From the NCBI GenBank assembly GCA_963823755.1, contig CAWGMP010000017.1, positions 434,001-498,000 of the forward strand: a stretch of DNA of 64,000 nt. Direction: 5' to 3'. The notes below the pieces were generated by a model. The model made no database searches. It was not told the origin of the DNA and was given only the letters and a program-made list of their open reading frames with translations. Of the stretch, positions 1 to 9,309 are shown piece after piece. Source of the stretch: GCA-003244245 sp963823755. GTDB lineage: Bacteria; Actinomycetota; Actinomycetes; Mycobacteriales; Pseudonocardiaceae. Within the stretch, counting starts at the first letter, position 1, and each line of letters begins with the position of its first letter. Both the position numbers and the translations under genes were made by a program.

Positions 1-973
1 CGCCCACCCCGGCCACCACCCGGGTGGTGCAGATTGAGCCCGGACCCACCCCGACCTTGACCGCATCCGCGCCGGCGTCGACCAGTGCCTGCGCTCCGGC
101 TCTGGTGGCCACATTGCCGCCGATCACGTCGACGCTGCTGCCCAGCTCAGCCTTGAGCAAGCTGATCATCTGCAACACCCCGCGGGAGTGCCCGTGCGCG
201 GTGTCCACGACCAGCACGTCGACACCGGCCTCGACCAGCAATGCGGCCCGCTGCTTGGCGTCCTCGCCGACCCCGATCGCGGCCCCCACCAGCAACCGCC
301 CGTCCGGATCCTTGGTGGCCAGCGGGTACTTCTCGGTCTTCACGAAGTCCTTGACGGTGATCAACCCGCGGAGCTTGCCGTGCCCGTCGACGATCGGTAG
401 CTTCTCGATCTTGTGTCGGCGCAGCAGCCCCAGGGCCGCCTCCGCGGTGACCCCCACCTGCGCGGTGATCAGCGGGGGCTTGGTCATCACGTCGGCCACT
501 CGCTTGTCATGGTCGACCTCGAAGCGCATGTCCCGATTGGTGATGATGCCGACCAGCACGCCGGCTGGGTCGGTGACGGGCACGCCGGAGATCCGGTAGC
601 GGGCGCACAGCGTGTCCACGTCGGCCAGAGTGTTGTCCGGCAAGCACGTCACGGGGTCGGTCACCATACCGGCCTCGGACCGCTTGACCACCTCGACCTG
701 CGCAGCCTGCTCCTGTGCCGACAGGTTGCGGTGCAGCACTCCCATCCCGCCGTGCCGGGCCATCGCGATGGCCATCCGCGCCTCGGTCACCGTGTCCATC
801 GCCGAGGAGACCAACGGCACCCGCAACATGACGTTCCGGGACAGTCTGGTCGCCGTGTCCACCTCCGCAGGGACCACGTCAGACTCGGCGGGCAGCAGCA
901 GAACATCATCGAAGGTCAGACCGAGCAGCGCGAACTTCGACGGGAAGCCGGGCGCGGTGAGCTCGCTGGTCAT
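1..973 (-). CDS. guaB: IMP dehydrogenase, 3' end outside window
   Basis: Converts IMP to XMP with NAD+, the committed step of GMP synthesis in the cytosol. The minus-strand frame starts MTSELTAPGFPSKFALLGLT, reads the family signature TFDDVLLLP, and has a CBS-pair region at about residues 100-220 with GMVTDPVTCLPDNT and ISGVPVTD. At the window edge it reaches the catalytic loop GPGSICTTR with the thioimidate-forming Cys. The rest of the barrel lies beyond base 1. Position next to a DUF5319 gene and sigD matches the mycobacterial guaB2 neighbourhood. The ATG at 971-973 is the only start that keeps the conserved N-terminus. Confidence is high; only the 3' part is missing. Confidence 0.95.
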   Translation of the reverse strand, partial: MTSELTAPGFPSKFALLGLTFDDVLLLPAESDVVPAEVDTATRLSRNVMLRVPLVSSAMDTVTEARMAIAMARHGGMGVLHRNLSAQEQAAQVEVVKRSEAGMVTDPVTCLPDNTLADVDTLCARYRISGVPVTDPAGVLVGIITNRDMRFEVDHDKRVADVMTKPPLITAQVGVTAEAALGLLRRHKIEKLPIVDGHGKLRGLITVKDFVKTEKYPLATKDPDGRLLVGAAIGVGEDAKQRAALLVEAGVDVLVVDTAHGHSRGVLQMISLLKAELGSSVDVIGGNVATRAGAQALVDAGADAVKVGVGPGSICTTRVVAGVG

Positions 974-1039
974 GTGACGATCGTATCCGCCCCAGGTGTC
1001 CGTCACGCGGCAGTCCTCCGAGCGGGTACGGTGCCAGCC

Positions 1040-1432
1040 GTGGCGCATGACTCGCTTCCCCCCGACCCGTTCGCCGGTGACCCGGAGGACCCGACGCTGG
1101 CACTGGAGGCGTTGAACGACTCCGACGATGCTGTCGAGGAACCGCTCGATGACGAGGAGCGGGCCGGTCTGCTCGCTGATCTGAGCGATCTGGCAGTCTA
1201 CGAGGCCCTGCTGGCGCCTCGTAGACTGCGCGGGATCGTGGTGGACTGCCCCGACTGCGCAGAGCAGCACTACCACGACTGGAGCTTGCTGCGGGCCAGC
1301 CTGCAACAGCTACTCGAAGCCGGCCGGATGCGACCGCACGAACCCGCCTACGACCCGGACCCAGCCGGGTACGTGAGCTGGGAATACTGCCGAGGCTACG
1401 TCGACGCGGTACTCGCCGAGAATGGTGACTGA
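1040..1432 (+). CDS. DUF5319 family protein of unknown function
   Basis: A 130-residue acidic, cytosolic-looking protein with no signal peptide or membrane segment. The N-terminal DSLPPDPFAGDPEDP is the recognisable start of the actinobacterial DUF5319 family (Rv3412-type). A Cys pair (VDCPDCAEQHYHDW) lies near the middle and a YVSWEYCRGYVD stretch near the end. A GTG at 1040 is chosen because the frame further upstream only runs antisense to guaB; a GTG three codons upstream is also possible. It is divergent from guaB and converges on rsdA with only 6 bases between the ends. The conserved position between guaB and the sigD pair is the best handle on it; the function is unknown. Confidence 0.75.
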   Translation: MAHDSLPPDPFAGDPEDPTLALEALNDSDDAVEEPLDDEERAGLLADLSDLAVYEALLAPRRLRGIVVDCPDCAEQHYHDWSLLRASLQQLLEAGRMRPHEPAYDPDPAGYVSWEYCRGYVDAVLAENGD

Positions 1433-1438
1433 GACCCC

Positions 1439-2512
1439 TCAACAATAGGGCGATCGCGGCGTCGGGCGATCACACACTGGCGGTATGCCGGGATTCGGGT
1501 GCCCGGCACCGGGGAGACTCCTGCCACCCTGGGGATCCCCAGGCGACGGGCCGTCGTCCGAGGCGCCGTCATCTGGGGACGCCCCGGACGAGGAGCCTTC
1601 TCGTGGGGAACTTGACGGGCCTGCTGGTGGCGGACCTTCTCGTGGGGGACCCGCCGGTGGGCGGCTCACCGCAGGCGGCCCGAGGCTGGAGTGACCCCTG
1701 CCCGGACCCGGCGGAACCTTACTGCGCGACGTCGGTGACGTACTGCTTTGCGGCTCTGTGGTGGGGTTCGGCGTGGTGCTCGGCTCGTCGGACGGCGGCT
1801 GCTGGCTCGTCTTCTGCGGCGGGGTGGACCCGAGCCTGTCCCTGGTGGTCGAGGCGGGGGGTGACGCCGGCCACGTGGGCGGGTTCCCCGAGCCGCCGTC
1901 CGACGAGCCCTGCAGGATCTGCTCCACCCTTCGGTCCAGCTCACGGTGGCGGGCGATGAGATCGGTGCGGCCCTCGGTCTCGCCGATCACCGGGAGCTGC
2001 TGCTGGACGCGTTGCAACGATGCCCTGGCCTTCTCGGGCTTGTTCTGCTGCAACGCTGTCCGGGCCTCATTGAGTTCGGTCCGAACCGCAGCCGCCGTCT
2101 CCACTGAGCGGGCGTAGTCGCCGTAAAGAACTTGGGTCACGCCCCACAGGTGGTCACCGGGTTGCGCTTGCTTGGCGACGAGGCCCACTCCGGCGAACGC
2201 GATCACCAGCACTGCCGCGGCCGCGGCGAGCGAGCCGAACACCGGATTACGGCGGCGAACCGGCTGGCGGGCGGCGGCCCGGATCACCGCTAAGGCAGTG
2301 TTGGTGTCCACCAACTCTCGAAACGGCTCGGCATGCACCTCGCTGCGCCATGATGCAAGAAGGCGGGTCAGTTCGTCGCTGGCCCCACCCGGCGTGCCCC
2401 CACTGCCGAGGATGTCCAGCAGCGCGTCGTCGGCCTGGACAGCGGCCAGGTCAGCGGGCATCTTATGAAAATCCCCATCGGGGTAGCCGGCGAAGTCATC
2501 CCGACCAGTCAT
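1439..2512 (-). CDS. rsdA: Anti-sigma-D factor, RsdA type, membrane anchored
   Basis: Predicted partner that holds SigD inactive at the membrane. The N-terminal 45 residues (DDFAGYPDGDFHKMPADLAA) resemble the RsdA sigma-binding segment. A single transmembrane helix follows (LAAAAAVLVIAFAGVGLVA, about residues 95-115), then a coiled, charged stretch (EARTALQQNKPEKARASLQ), and finally about 140 residues very rich in Pro, Ser and Gly that would lie outside the membrane. The start codon is one base after the sigD stop (TGA-G-ATG), so the two are co-translated. The Pro-rich tail is long and compositionally simple, hence poorly conserved. The function is inferred from family and synteny (Rv3413c position). 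Confidence 0.85.
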   Translation of the reverse strand: MTGRDDFAGYPDGDFHKMPADLAAVQADDALLDILGSGGTPGGASDELTRLLASWRSEVHAEPFRELVDTNTALAVIRAAARQPVRRRNPVFGSLAAAAAVLVIAFAGVGLVAKQAQPGDHLWGVTQVLYGDYARSVETAAAVRTELNEARTALQQNKPEKARASLQRVQQQLPVIGETEGRTDLIARHRELDRRVEQILQGSSDGGSGNPPTWPASPPASTTRDRLGSTPPQKTSQQPPSDEPSTTPNPTTEPQSSTSPTSRSKVPPGPGRGHSSLGPPAVSRPPAGPPREGPPPAGPSSSPREGSSSGASPDDGASDDGPSPGDPQGGRSLPGAGHPNPGIPPVCDRPTPRSPYC

Positions 2513-2513
2513 C

Positions 2514-3086
2514 TCACGCCACCCCCTCAGACCCCAGCACGCTGCGCAGCTTGCTCAGCGCCCGGTGCTGCGCCACCCGGACCGCACCGGGGGTGGAGTT
2601 CACGGCCTCGGCGGTCTCCTCCGCAGACAGTCCCACGACGACCCGCAAGCGGATGATCTCGCGCTGCTTGTCCGGTAGCAGGGCCAGCAGCTTGGCCATC
2701 CGGCCCGCCAACTCGACCTGCATCACCTGCGTCTCCGGTCCGTCAGCCAAGTCCTGAGTGTCGGGAATCTCCGGGACCGGCTCAGCGCGATTGCGCGCCG
2801 AGGACCGGTGAGCATCGGCCACCTTGTGCGCAGCGATGCCGTACACGAAGGCGAGAAACGGCCGACCTTGGTCGCGGTAACCGGGCAGGGCCGTGAGCAC
2901 CGCGAGACACACCTCCTGGGCTACATCATCCGCCGAAGCGAACGATCTTTCCTGGCCGCCGACGCGGGCACGGCAGTACCGCACCACGAGAGGACGGATC
3001 CAGCCGAGCACCCGCTCAACGGCATATCGCTCACCGTTGACGGCAGCACCGACTAGGACGTCGAGGTCGTCCTCTACAGCGGTCAT
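2514..3086 (-). CDS. sigD: ECF RNA polymerase sigma factor SigD/ShbA
   Basis: A 190-residue sigma-70 family factor with region 2 (SADDVAQEVCLAVLTALP, where core and -10 recognition occur) and region 4 (LPDKQREIIRLRVVVGLSAE followed by the helix-turn-helix STPGAVRVAQHRALSKLR). The length and the pairing with an RsdA-type anti-sigma factor one base downstream identify the SigD (mycobacteria)/ShbA (Streptomyces) group; ShbA is known to drive hrdB transcription, so a housekeeping-linked role is plausible here. Its neighbours guaB and bldM match the Streptomyces arrangement. No obvious regulatory repeat was seen in the 195 bases upstream, which end at the bldM terminator. Confidence 0.92.
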   Translation of the reverse strand: MTAVEDDLDVLVGAAVNGERYAVERVLGWIRPLVVRYCRARVGGQERSFASADDVAQEVCLAVLTALPGYRDQGRPFLAFVYGIAAHKVADAHRSSARNRAEPVPEIPDTQDLADGPETQVMQVELAGRMAKLLALLPDKQREIIRLRVVVGLSAEETAEAVNSTPGAVRVAQHRALSKLRSVLGSEGVA

Positions 3087-3281
3087 CGCAGAATGCAGCC
3101 CTGCCGTTACGACGAGGGACCGGTCGGGCTGAACGCCGACCGGCGGTGGCCATTCCGTTGTCCCGGCCGACCATCACCATCCCGGGGCATGAGGCACCTC
3201 GCGGGCAACCGTAGTGGGCGACAAATCAGACGTGGAACGCGGTATCGGCGCAAAGCGGAGCCCACTGGGACCTGACAACAC

Positions 3282-3314
3282 AAGGCGACCGACGGCATTG
3301 CCGTCGGTCGCCTT
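3282..3314 (-). terminator. Hairpin after bldM
   Basis: A 15-bp perfect inverted repeat (AAGGCGACCGACGGC and its complement) with a 3-base loop lies 40 bases downstream of the bldM stop. There is no long T run, as is common for actinobacterial terminators. It separates bldM from sigD. Confidence 0.7.
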
Positions 3315-3354
3315 CGCACACGTCCTCAGGCGACGGTGCTTCGGGCAAGCGTGC

Positions 3355-3951
3355 TCAGGCCACCAGGCCGCGCCGGAAACCGTGGGCGACGGCCTGAGCG
3401 CGATCCCGCACGCCGAGCTTTCGGAACAGCCGGCGAGCATGGGTTTTCACGGTGTCCTCGGAAAGGTAGAGTTCCCGTCCGATCTGCCCGTTGCTCTTGC
3501 CCTGGCTCATCCCGCGCAGTACTTGCAGCTCTCGCTCGGTAAGCTGGACACCCGGGTCGGATGGGGGCCTCGGGGCCGGCACCGACGTGCTGGCCAGCGT
3601 GTGCGCCAGCGCCGCGACGAGCTCTGGACGCGAGGCGTCCCAGCGCAGATAACCTCGGGCACCACCGGCGATCGCCGCAGCGATGCTGCCCGCGTCGTCG
3701 GGCGCGCCGAACACGATGACATTGGCCTGAGGGTGCGCCGACACCAACCGGCGAGTGGCTTCGACACCGGCCGGCATCGCACGCTGGGTTCCGACCAGGA
3801 CGACATCCACCGGCTGCCGGGAATAGCGAGCTAACAGCTCGTCACCGTGTGCCACGCAGTCGATCCGGGCGACGCCGGGGACCGCCGACATCACACGAGT
3901 GAGACCCTCGCGGACGCTTCGCCGGTCGTCGCAGATGAGAACTGCGGTCAC
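3355..3951 (-). CDS. bldM: BldM-type LuxR-family regulator with degenerate receiver domain
   Basis: A 198-residue orphan response regulator: receiver-like domain at residues 1-120 and LuxR-type helix-turn-helix at about 135-198. The C-terminal half (LSEDTVKTHARRLFRKLG, then DRAQAVAHGFRRGLV) is nearly diagnostic of BldM, a transcription factor for aerial development in Streptomyces that can also pair with WhiI. The acidic pocket CDD near residue 8 is kept. The position that holds the phospho-acceptor Asp is Gly (VVLVGTQRAMP), and the conserved Lys is replaced (GYLRWDAS), so classical phosphorylation looks impossible. No histidine kinase is adjacent. Synteny with sigD/guaB supports the assignment. 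The target genes are unknown. Confidence 0.85.
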   Translation of the reverse strand: MTAVLICDDRRSVREGLTRVMSAVPGVARIDCVAHGDELLARYSRQPVDVVLVGTQRAMPAGVEATRRLVSAHPQANVIVFGAPDDAGSIAAAIAGGARGYLRWDASRPELVAALAHTLASTSVPAPRPPSDPGVQLTERELQVLRGMSQGKSNGQIGRELYLSEDTVKTHARRLFRKLGVRDRAQAVAHGFRRGLVA

Positions 3952-4103
3952 GGAAGGACTCCTCTCCTGCAGCCAAGTGATGTGCCCACCTCCCTATCGG
4001 TCGTGCAGAGCCGGAACTTGACACGATCTGATGGATTTCCATCAAGGACCCAGGGACCGGTGCCGCACCACTCCGGACGGCCGCTATCACCGACGTGGAG
4101 CAA

Positions 4104-4148
4104 CGCTCACTCTACCGAGTGTGAGCGGTTCACGGCAGTACCGTGAAC
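4104..4148. promoter_or_regulatory. Paired inverted repeats upstream of bldM
   Basis: In the 347-base gap between bldM and the end of groEL1 (3952-4298) two short inverted repeats follow each other: CGCTCAC/GTGAGCG (4104-4110, 4121-4127) and GTTCACGG/CCGTGAAC (4128-4135, 4141-4148). They sit about 150-200 bases upstream of the bldM start, where operator sites for a dimeric regulator would be expected. The rest of the gap holds the groEL1 terminator; no gene was recognised. In particular no WhiB-type gene is present, although mycobacteria (whiB3) and Streptomyces (whiD) have one near here. Confidence 0.35.
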
Positions 4149-4188
4149 ACGGATAATTCGGGCATTGTAGCCACCCGAATGTCTCCAG

Positions 4189-4232
4189 CGACGGTCCCCG
4201 CACCCCCAGAGGTGGAGTTGCGGGGACCGTCG
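4189..4232 (-). terminator. Hairpin after groEL1
   Basis: 14-bp perfect arms (CGACGGTCCCCGCA and complement) around a 16-base loop, about 70 bases past the groEL1 stop on the transcribed minus strand. Confidence 0.6.
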
Positions 4233-4298
4233 TGGCCGTATGAGCGACCGCAGCTGGGGCAGCGCGCACCACAGCTGTGGTCGGCGGTGCCGGCCTGT

Positions 4299-5933
<1,635 letters not shown>

Positions 5934-5994
5934 TGCCTGCCTTCCTCACGGGCGAACTCTGTTGGACCGCCGGCGTCGCCGGGGCCTGTATGCG

Positions 5995-6036
5995 CGACCG
6001 CCCCGCGGTCCCCCCGGGGGGACCGCGGGGCGGTCG
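5995..6036. repeat. 42-bp perfect loopless palindrome between groES and groEL1
   Basis: A perfect 21+21 base palindrome centred between 6015 and 6016 (core CGGTCCCCCCGGGGGGACCG). In RNA it would form a very stable GC hairpin between the groES stop and the groEL1 start. It could act as an attenuator, a processing site or a partial terminator. Confidence 0.8.
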
Positions 6037-6039
6037 ACG

Positions 6040-6104
6040 ACGGTCGAACCGTCAGTGAAGACGTACGGTCGAACCGTCAGGTAAGACGACGGTCGAACCG
6101 TCAG
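6040..6104. repeat. Three copies of a 16-bp hairpin-forming repeat
   Basis: ACGGTCGAACCGTCAG occurs at 6040-6055, 6065-6080 and 6089-6104, spaced 25 and 24 bases. Each copy holds a small inverted repeat (ACGGT-CGA-ACCGT). The last copy overlaps the groES stop codon. Together with the adjacent palindrome it fills the groES-groEL1 spacer. Confidence 0.8.
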
Positions 6105-6397
6105 TTGACGACAGCGAGCACGTCGCGCGCGGAGAGAATCAGGTACTCCTCGCCGTTGTACTTGACCTCAGTGCCGCCGTACTTGGTGTAAATGACGACG
6201 TCACCGGCACTCACATCCACCGGGATGCGGGTGCCGTTGTCATTGAACCGACCCGGGCCCACGGCGATTACTTTGCCCTCCTGGGGCTTCTCCTTGGCGG
6301 TGTCCGGGATGACGATGCCAGACGCGGTCGTCGTCTCAGCCTCGCTGGCCTGAACGACGATCTTGTCCTCGAGCGGCTTGATGTTCACGCTCGCCAC
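6101..6397 (-). CDS. groES: Co-chaperonin GroES
   Basis: A 98-residue Hsp10 subunit that caps the GroEL ring. It begins VASVNIKPLEDKIVVQ and contains the mobile-loop region (ASEAETTTASGIVIPDTA) and the conserved KYGGTEVKYNGEEYLILS near the end. The GTG at 6397 is chosen over upstream starts because GGAGGT lies 6 bases before it and because the family length is met. It is the only groES in the window, so it presumably serves both GroEL proteins. It is controlled by the two CIRCE elements 104-157 bases upstream, so HrcA repression is expected. Confidence 0.97.
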   Translation of the reverse strand: MASVNIKPLEDKIVVQASEAETTTASGIVIPDTAKEKPQEGKVIAVGPGRFNDNGTRIPVDVSAGDVVIYTKYGGTEVKYNGEEYLILSARDVLAVVN

Positions 6398-6500
6398 GGT
6401 GTGACCTCCACTTTCTGGGGTCTTCGAAGAGCTGGCAGGTTGTCTGATGCTGGCTCCTGCCACCCCGCCGTCGCGGGTGTCGAGGCGGCTCGGGCCTTTG

Positions 6501-6527
6501 GTAGCACTCTGGGGACCACAGTGCTGA
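6501..6527 (-). promoter_or_regulatory. CIRCE operator, distal copy, upstream of groES
   Basis: On the transcribed strand: TCAGCACTG, 9-base spacer, GAGTGCTAC. The half-sites match the CIRCE consensus TTAGCACTC-N9-GAGTGCTAA at 7/9 and 8/9. It is directly adjacent to the second element. HrcA binding is inferred. Confidence 0.8.
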
Positions 6528-6554
6528 TTGGCAGACTACTGCGCCGAGTGCTAA
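6528..6554 (-). promoter_or_regulatory. CIRCE-like operator abutting the first
   Basis: On the transcribed strand: TTAGCACTC (9/9), 9-base spacer, GTCTGCCAA (6/9). It shares no bases with the neighbouring element and has no gap to it, so two operators lie end to end. Confidence 0.75.
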
Positions 6555-6597
6555 CGCTCAACGCTGGGGTGGTCGCACGTCTCTCGCACCCTCGGCT

Positions 6598-7704
6598 TCA
6601 CCTCCCGCCGGCCGCGCCGGCACCGGTTGTTCTCGTGCCCGCGGTAGTACGTGAAGCGCTACCGACCAGCGAAATGGTGATCGGTAGGCCCGGGTCGGCG
6701 GGGATGTCCAGCGGCGAGGGGAGTGCGCCTGCGGCGAGCAGGCGCGCCCCGAGTGCGGCCACCATGGCTCCGTTGTCGGTGCATAGTCGGGGTCGGGGGA
6801 CCCGCAACCGCACTCCAGCCGCCGCGCAGCGCTCACCCGCCAGCGCACGCAGCCGGGAGTTCGCGGCTACCCCACCCCCGAGGAGCAAGGTGTCGATGCC
6901 TCGATCGGTGGCCGCCCGGATCGCCTTGGCGGTGAGCACGTCGACGACGGCCTCTTGGAAAGCCGCCGCCACGTCGGCTACCGGCACGGCGAGCCCCTGG
7001 CGTTGCAGCGCTTCGATGTGCCGGGCGACCGCCGTCTTGAGCCCGGAGAAGGAGAAGTCGTAGCGCGCGTCGCCGGGACCGGTCAGACCGCGGGGGAATC
7101 GAACACTGCTCGGGTCCCCATCCCGGGCGGCACGGTCGATGAACGGGCCACCCGGAAAGCCCAGCCCCAACAGCCGCGCCACCTTGTCGAACGCTTCCCC
7201 TGCGGCATCGTCGACGGTGGCGCCCAGCGGGGTCAAGGGCTCCACCAGCGAGGAGACCTGCAGCAGGCTGGAGTGCCCACCGGAAACCAACAAGGCCAGC
7301 GCCGGGGGCAGCAGACCGTGCTCCAGGGTGTCCACGGCGACGTGCGCAGTGAGGTGGTTGACCCCGTACAACGGAACGTCCCAAGCCGCCGCGTACGCCT
7401 TGGCCGCGGCCACCCCGACGAGCAACGCCCCAGCCAGACCCGGTCCCGCAGTCACCGCCACCGCGTCCACATCGGACGGCACGATACCCGCGACCCGCAG
7501 CGCGCGGCGCACCGTCGGCACCATCGCCTCGAGGTGGGCCCGGGACGCCACCTCTGGCACCACGCCGCCGAACCGGGCGTGGGAGTCCACACTGGAGGCG
7601 ATTTCGTCGGCGAGCAGCGTGACCGTCCCGTCGCAGGACAACCGCACGACGCCGACTCCGGTCTCGTCGCAGGAACTCTCGATGCCCAGCACGATCCCGG
7701 TCAC
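6598..7704 (-). CDS. tsaD: tRNA N6-adenosine threonylcarbamoyltransferase TsaD
   Basis: Transfers the threonylcarbamoyl group to A37 of ANN-decoding tRNAs, together with TsaB and TsaE. The ASKHA-fold protein starts MTGIVLGIESSCDETG, has the metal-binding motif NHLTAHV at about residue 110, and the nucleotide-site stretches LLVSGGHSSLL and GGGVAANSRLR. At 368 residues it is slightly long because of a low-complexity Thr/Gly/Ala tail. Its ATG overlaps the rimI stop (ATGA). It is the last gene of the operon that starts at glmS; all three tsa genes are in that operon. No threonylcarbamoyl-AMP synthase gene (tsaC) is in the window. Confidence 0.96.
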   Translation of the reverse strand: MTGIVLGIESSCDETGVGVVRLSCDGTVTLLADEIASSVDSHARFGGVVPEVASRAHLEAMVPTVRRALRVAGIVPSDVDAVAVTAGPGLAGALLVGVAAAKAYAAAWDVPLYGVNHLTAHVAVDTLEHGLLPPALALLVSGGHSSLLQVSSLVEPLTPLGATVDDAAGEAFDKVARLLGLGFPGGPFIDRAARDGDPSSVRFPRGLTGPGDARYDFSFSGLKTAVARHIEALQRQGLAVPVADVAAAFQEAVVDVLTAKAIRAATDRGIDTLLLGGGVAANSRLRALAGERCAAAGVRLRVPRPRLCTDNGAMVAALGARLLAAGALPSPLDIPADPGLPITISLVGSASRTTAGTRTTGAGAAGGR

Positions 7705-8141
7705 TGGTAGGCCTGCCTGCGCATAGTGAACGCATCTGCGCCACTGGGCCGGTAGTAACCACGGCGGGTACCGATCACATCGAACCCCTCGCTGCGGTAC
7801 AGGCGGATCGCCGACTCATTGTCGGTGCGCACCTCGAGAAACACTGTGGCCCCTACGGCATGGTCGAGGATCGCCCGCAACAGCGTCCGGCCGATCCCCC
7901 GGCGCTGATGCGCCGGGTCCACCGCAAGGGTATGTACCTCCGCCTCCCGGCCGACGCGGACCAGACCCGCGTAACCGATCAGCGAGCCGTCCTCCCGCGC
8001 GCACAGGTAGTGATGGCCTGCGGCCAGCGCCTCCAGGAACGCCTCTGGGCTCCACGGATCGTCGCCGTCGAACACCATGCACTCCAGTTCCGCGCAGCGC
8101 TGCGCGTCGGCCGCCACCATCGACCCGATCAGGACACTCAT
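7701..8141 (-). CDS. rimI: Ribosomal protein S18 alanine N-acetyltransferase RimI
   Basis: A 146-residue GNAT-fold N-acetyltransferase using acetyl-CoA. The acetyl-CoA motif is visible as VDPAHQRRGIGRTLLRAIL (about residues 75-95), followed by FLEVRTDNESAIRLYRSEGF, the standard late beta-strand and helix. The overlap of four bases with both neighbours and the position between tsaB and tsaD match the conserved actinobacterial cluster, in which rimI is consistently present. The S18 substrate is assigned from family membership; other N-terminal targets are possible. Confidence 0.9.
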   Translation of the reverse strand: MSVLIGSMVAADAQRCAELECMVFDGDDPWSPEAFLEALAAGHHYLCAREDGSLIGYAGLVRVGREAEVHTLAVDPAHQRRGIGRTLLRAILDHAVGATVFLEVRTDNESAIRLYRSEGFDVIGTRRGYYRPSGADAFTMRRQAYQ

Positions 8142-8800
8142 ACCGGCGTCACTCGCTTCGGCAGCCCGGGTTCCACTGCGTCGGGTCGGCGCAGGTACAG
8201 CGGGGTGAGCGGGCCTGGCGGTGCATGGGCCCGCACCGCCGCCGCTGCCACGGTGACCAGTCCGGCCGGGTCAGGGTGCCGTGGCGGCACCACCGGCAGC
8301 CCCAGCACGTCAGCGGCACCGGCCACCCGCGATACGCCGACCAGCGGCACGTCAAGCGGCCGGTCCACGTGGGGACCGTCGACCCGGGCACCGGACTCGT
8401 CATAGCGCGCCCAGTAGACCTCACGGCGTCGAGCATCGGTGATCACCAACAGCGGGCTGCCGGCGCCCGCCGAACAAGCGATCGCGTCCAGGCTGCACAC
8501 GGGGTACACCGGGATGTCGAGTGCATCGCCCAGCGCCGCAGCAGTGACCATCCCGACCCGGAGGCCGGTGAACGGGCCAGGCCCCACCCCGCATACCACC
8601 GCGTCGAGGTCGTGCTTCGAGACCCCGGCGGTCGCCAGCACCTCGCAAACCGACGGCATGAGCAGCTCGCCGTGCGCCCGGGCGTTCACGGTGACCCGCT
8701 CGGCGAGAACCCCCGGTGAGCCCACGGCGGGCAGACGCAGCAATCCGGCGATCACCGCGGACGTCGCCGTGTCCAGAGCCAACACCAGCACGGAGGACAA
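8138..8800 (-). CDS. tsaB: t6A synthesis partner TsaB
   Basis: A 220-residue ASKHA-fold dimerisation partner of TsaD that lacks catalytic activity of its own. N-terminal VLVLALDTATSAVIAGLL and the VGPGPFTGLRVGM motif (about residues 75-90) are characteristic. The listed start is a TTG, two bases after the tsaE stop; a GTG three codons further in would also give a normal N-terminus. Translation is probably coupled to tsaE, as no clear ribosome-binding site precedes either. The end overlaps rimI by four bases. Confidence 0.93.
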   Translation of the reverse strand: MSSVLVLALDTATSAVIAGLLRLPAVGSPGVLAERVTVNARAHGELLMPSVCEVLATAGVSKHDLDAVVCGVGPGPFTGLRVGMVTAAALGDALDIPVYPVCSLDAIACSAGAGSPLLVITDARRREVYWARYDESGARVDGPHVDRPLDVPLVGVSRVAGAADVLGLPVVPPRHPDPAGLVTVAAAAVRAHAPPGPLTPLYLRRPDAVEPGLPKRVTPV

Positions 8801-8802
8801 GC

Positions 8803-9309
8803 TTACTGATCACGTGTTTCGGGTTCGCGAACCCCTGAAAGGCAGGTCGGCTCCGGCATCAAGCGGGCCGGGCCATGGAGCTGCGCGACCCGCCGGTCCT
8901 CACCACTGTCACCACCGGGCCGCTGCAACCGGATCACCAGGTACTCCTCGGCCAGCCGTTCAGCCATGCCCTCGCCCCATTCCACGACCACGGCGGCGGT
9001 CAGCAGGTCCGTGTCCAGGTCGAGGTCGTCGAGCTCCACCATTCCACCGAGCCGGTAGGCGTCGACGTGGACCAGTGGCACCCCTCGCCCGCCGGGCAGC
9101 GCCGGGTGCTCACGGGCGATGACGAAGGTCGGGGATGTCACCGGGCCGCGGACGCCCAAACCAGCGCCGATTCCGCGGGCCAGCACAGTCTTGCCCGCCC
9201 CCAGCGGCCCTGACAGCACCACCACGTCACCCGGGCGCAGGCGCTGCCCCACGGCTCGACCGACGCGCTCGGTGTCGTCCGGAGTCGCCAGCTCCAACAC
9301 CAGGCTCAT
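8803..9309 (-). CDS. tsaE: t6A synthesis ATPase TsaE
   Basis: A small P-loop ATPase that activates the TsaB-TsaD complex. Walker A is SGPLGAGKTVLARG (about residues 40-53). The family motif TSPTFVIAREH follows, then HVDAYRLGG and VVEWGEGMAERL. The ATG at 9309 is preferred over one 12 codons upstream because it overlaps the preceding hydrolase stop as ATGA, the coupling used throughout this operon. The C-terminal 30 residues are variable and carry no motif. Confidence 0.94.
   Translation of the reverse strand: MSLVLELATPDDTERVGRAVGQRLRPGDVVVLSGPLGAGKTVLARGIGAGLGVRGPVTSPTFVIAREHPALPGGRGVPLVHVDAYRLGGMVELDDLDLDTDLLTAAVVVEWGEGMAERLAEEYLVIRLQRPGGDSGEDRRVAQLHGPARLMPEPTCLSGVREPETRDQ

Noticed and set aside
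413..1432. Open frame of 339 codons on the plus strand ending with the DUF5319 protein
   Set aside because: The first 200 codons run antisense to guaB and have the repetitive composition of a shadow frame; the real gene starts near 1040.
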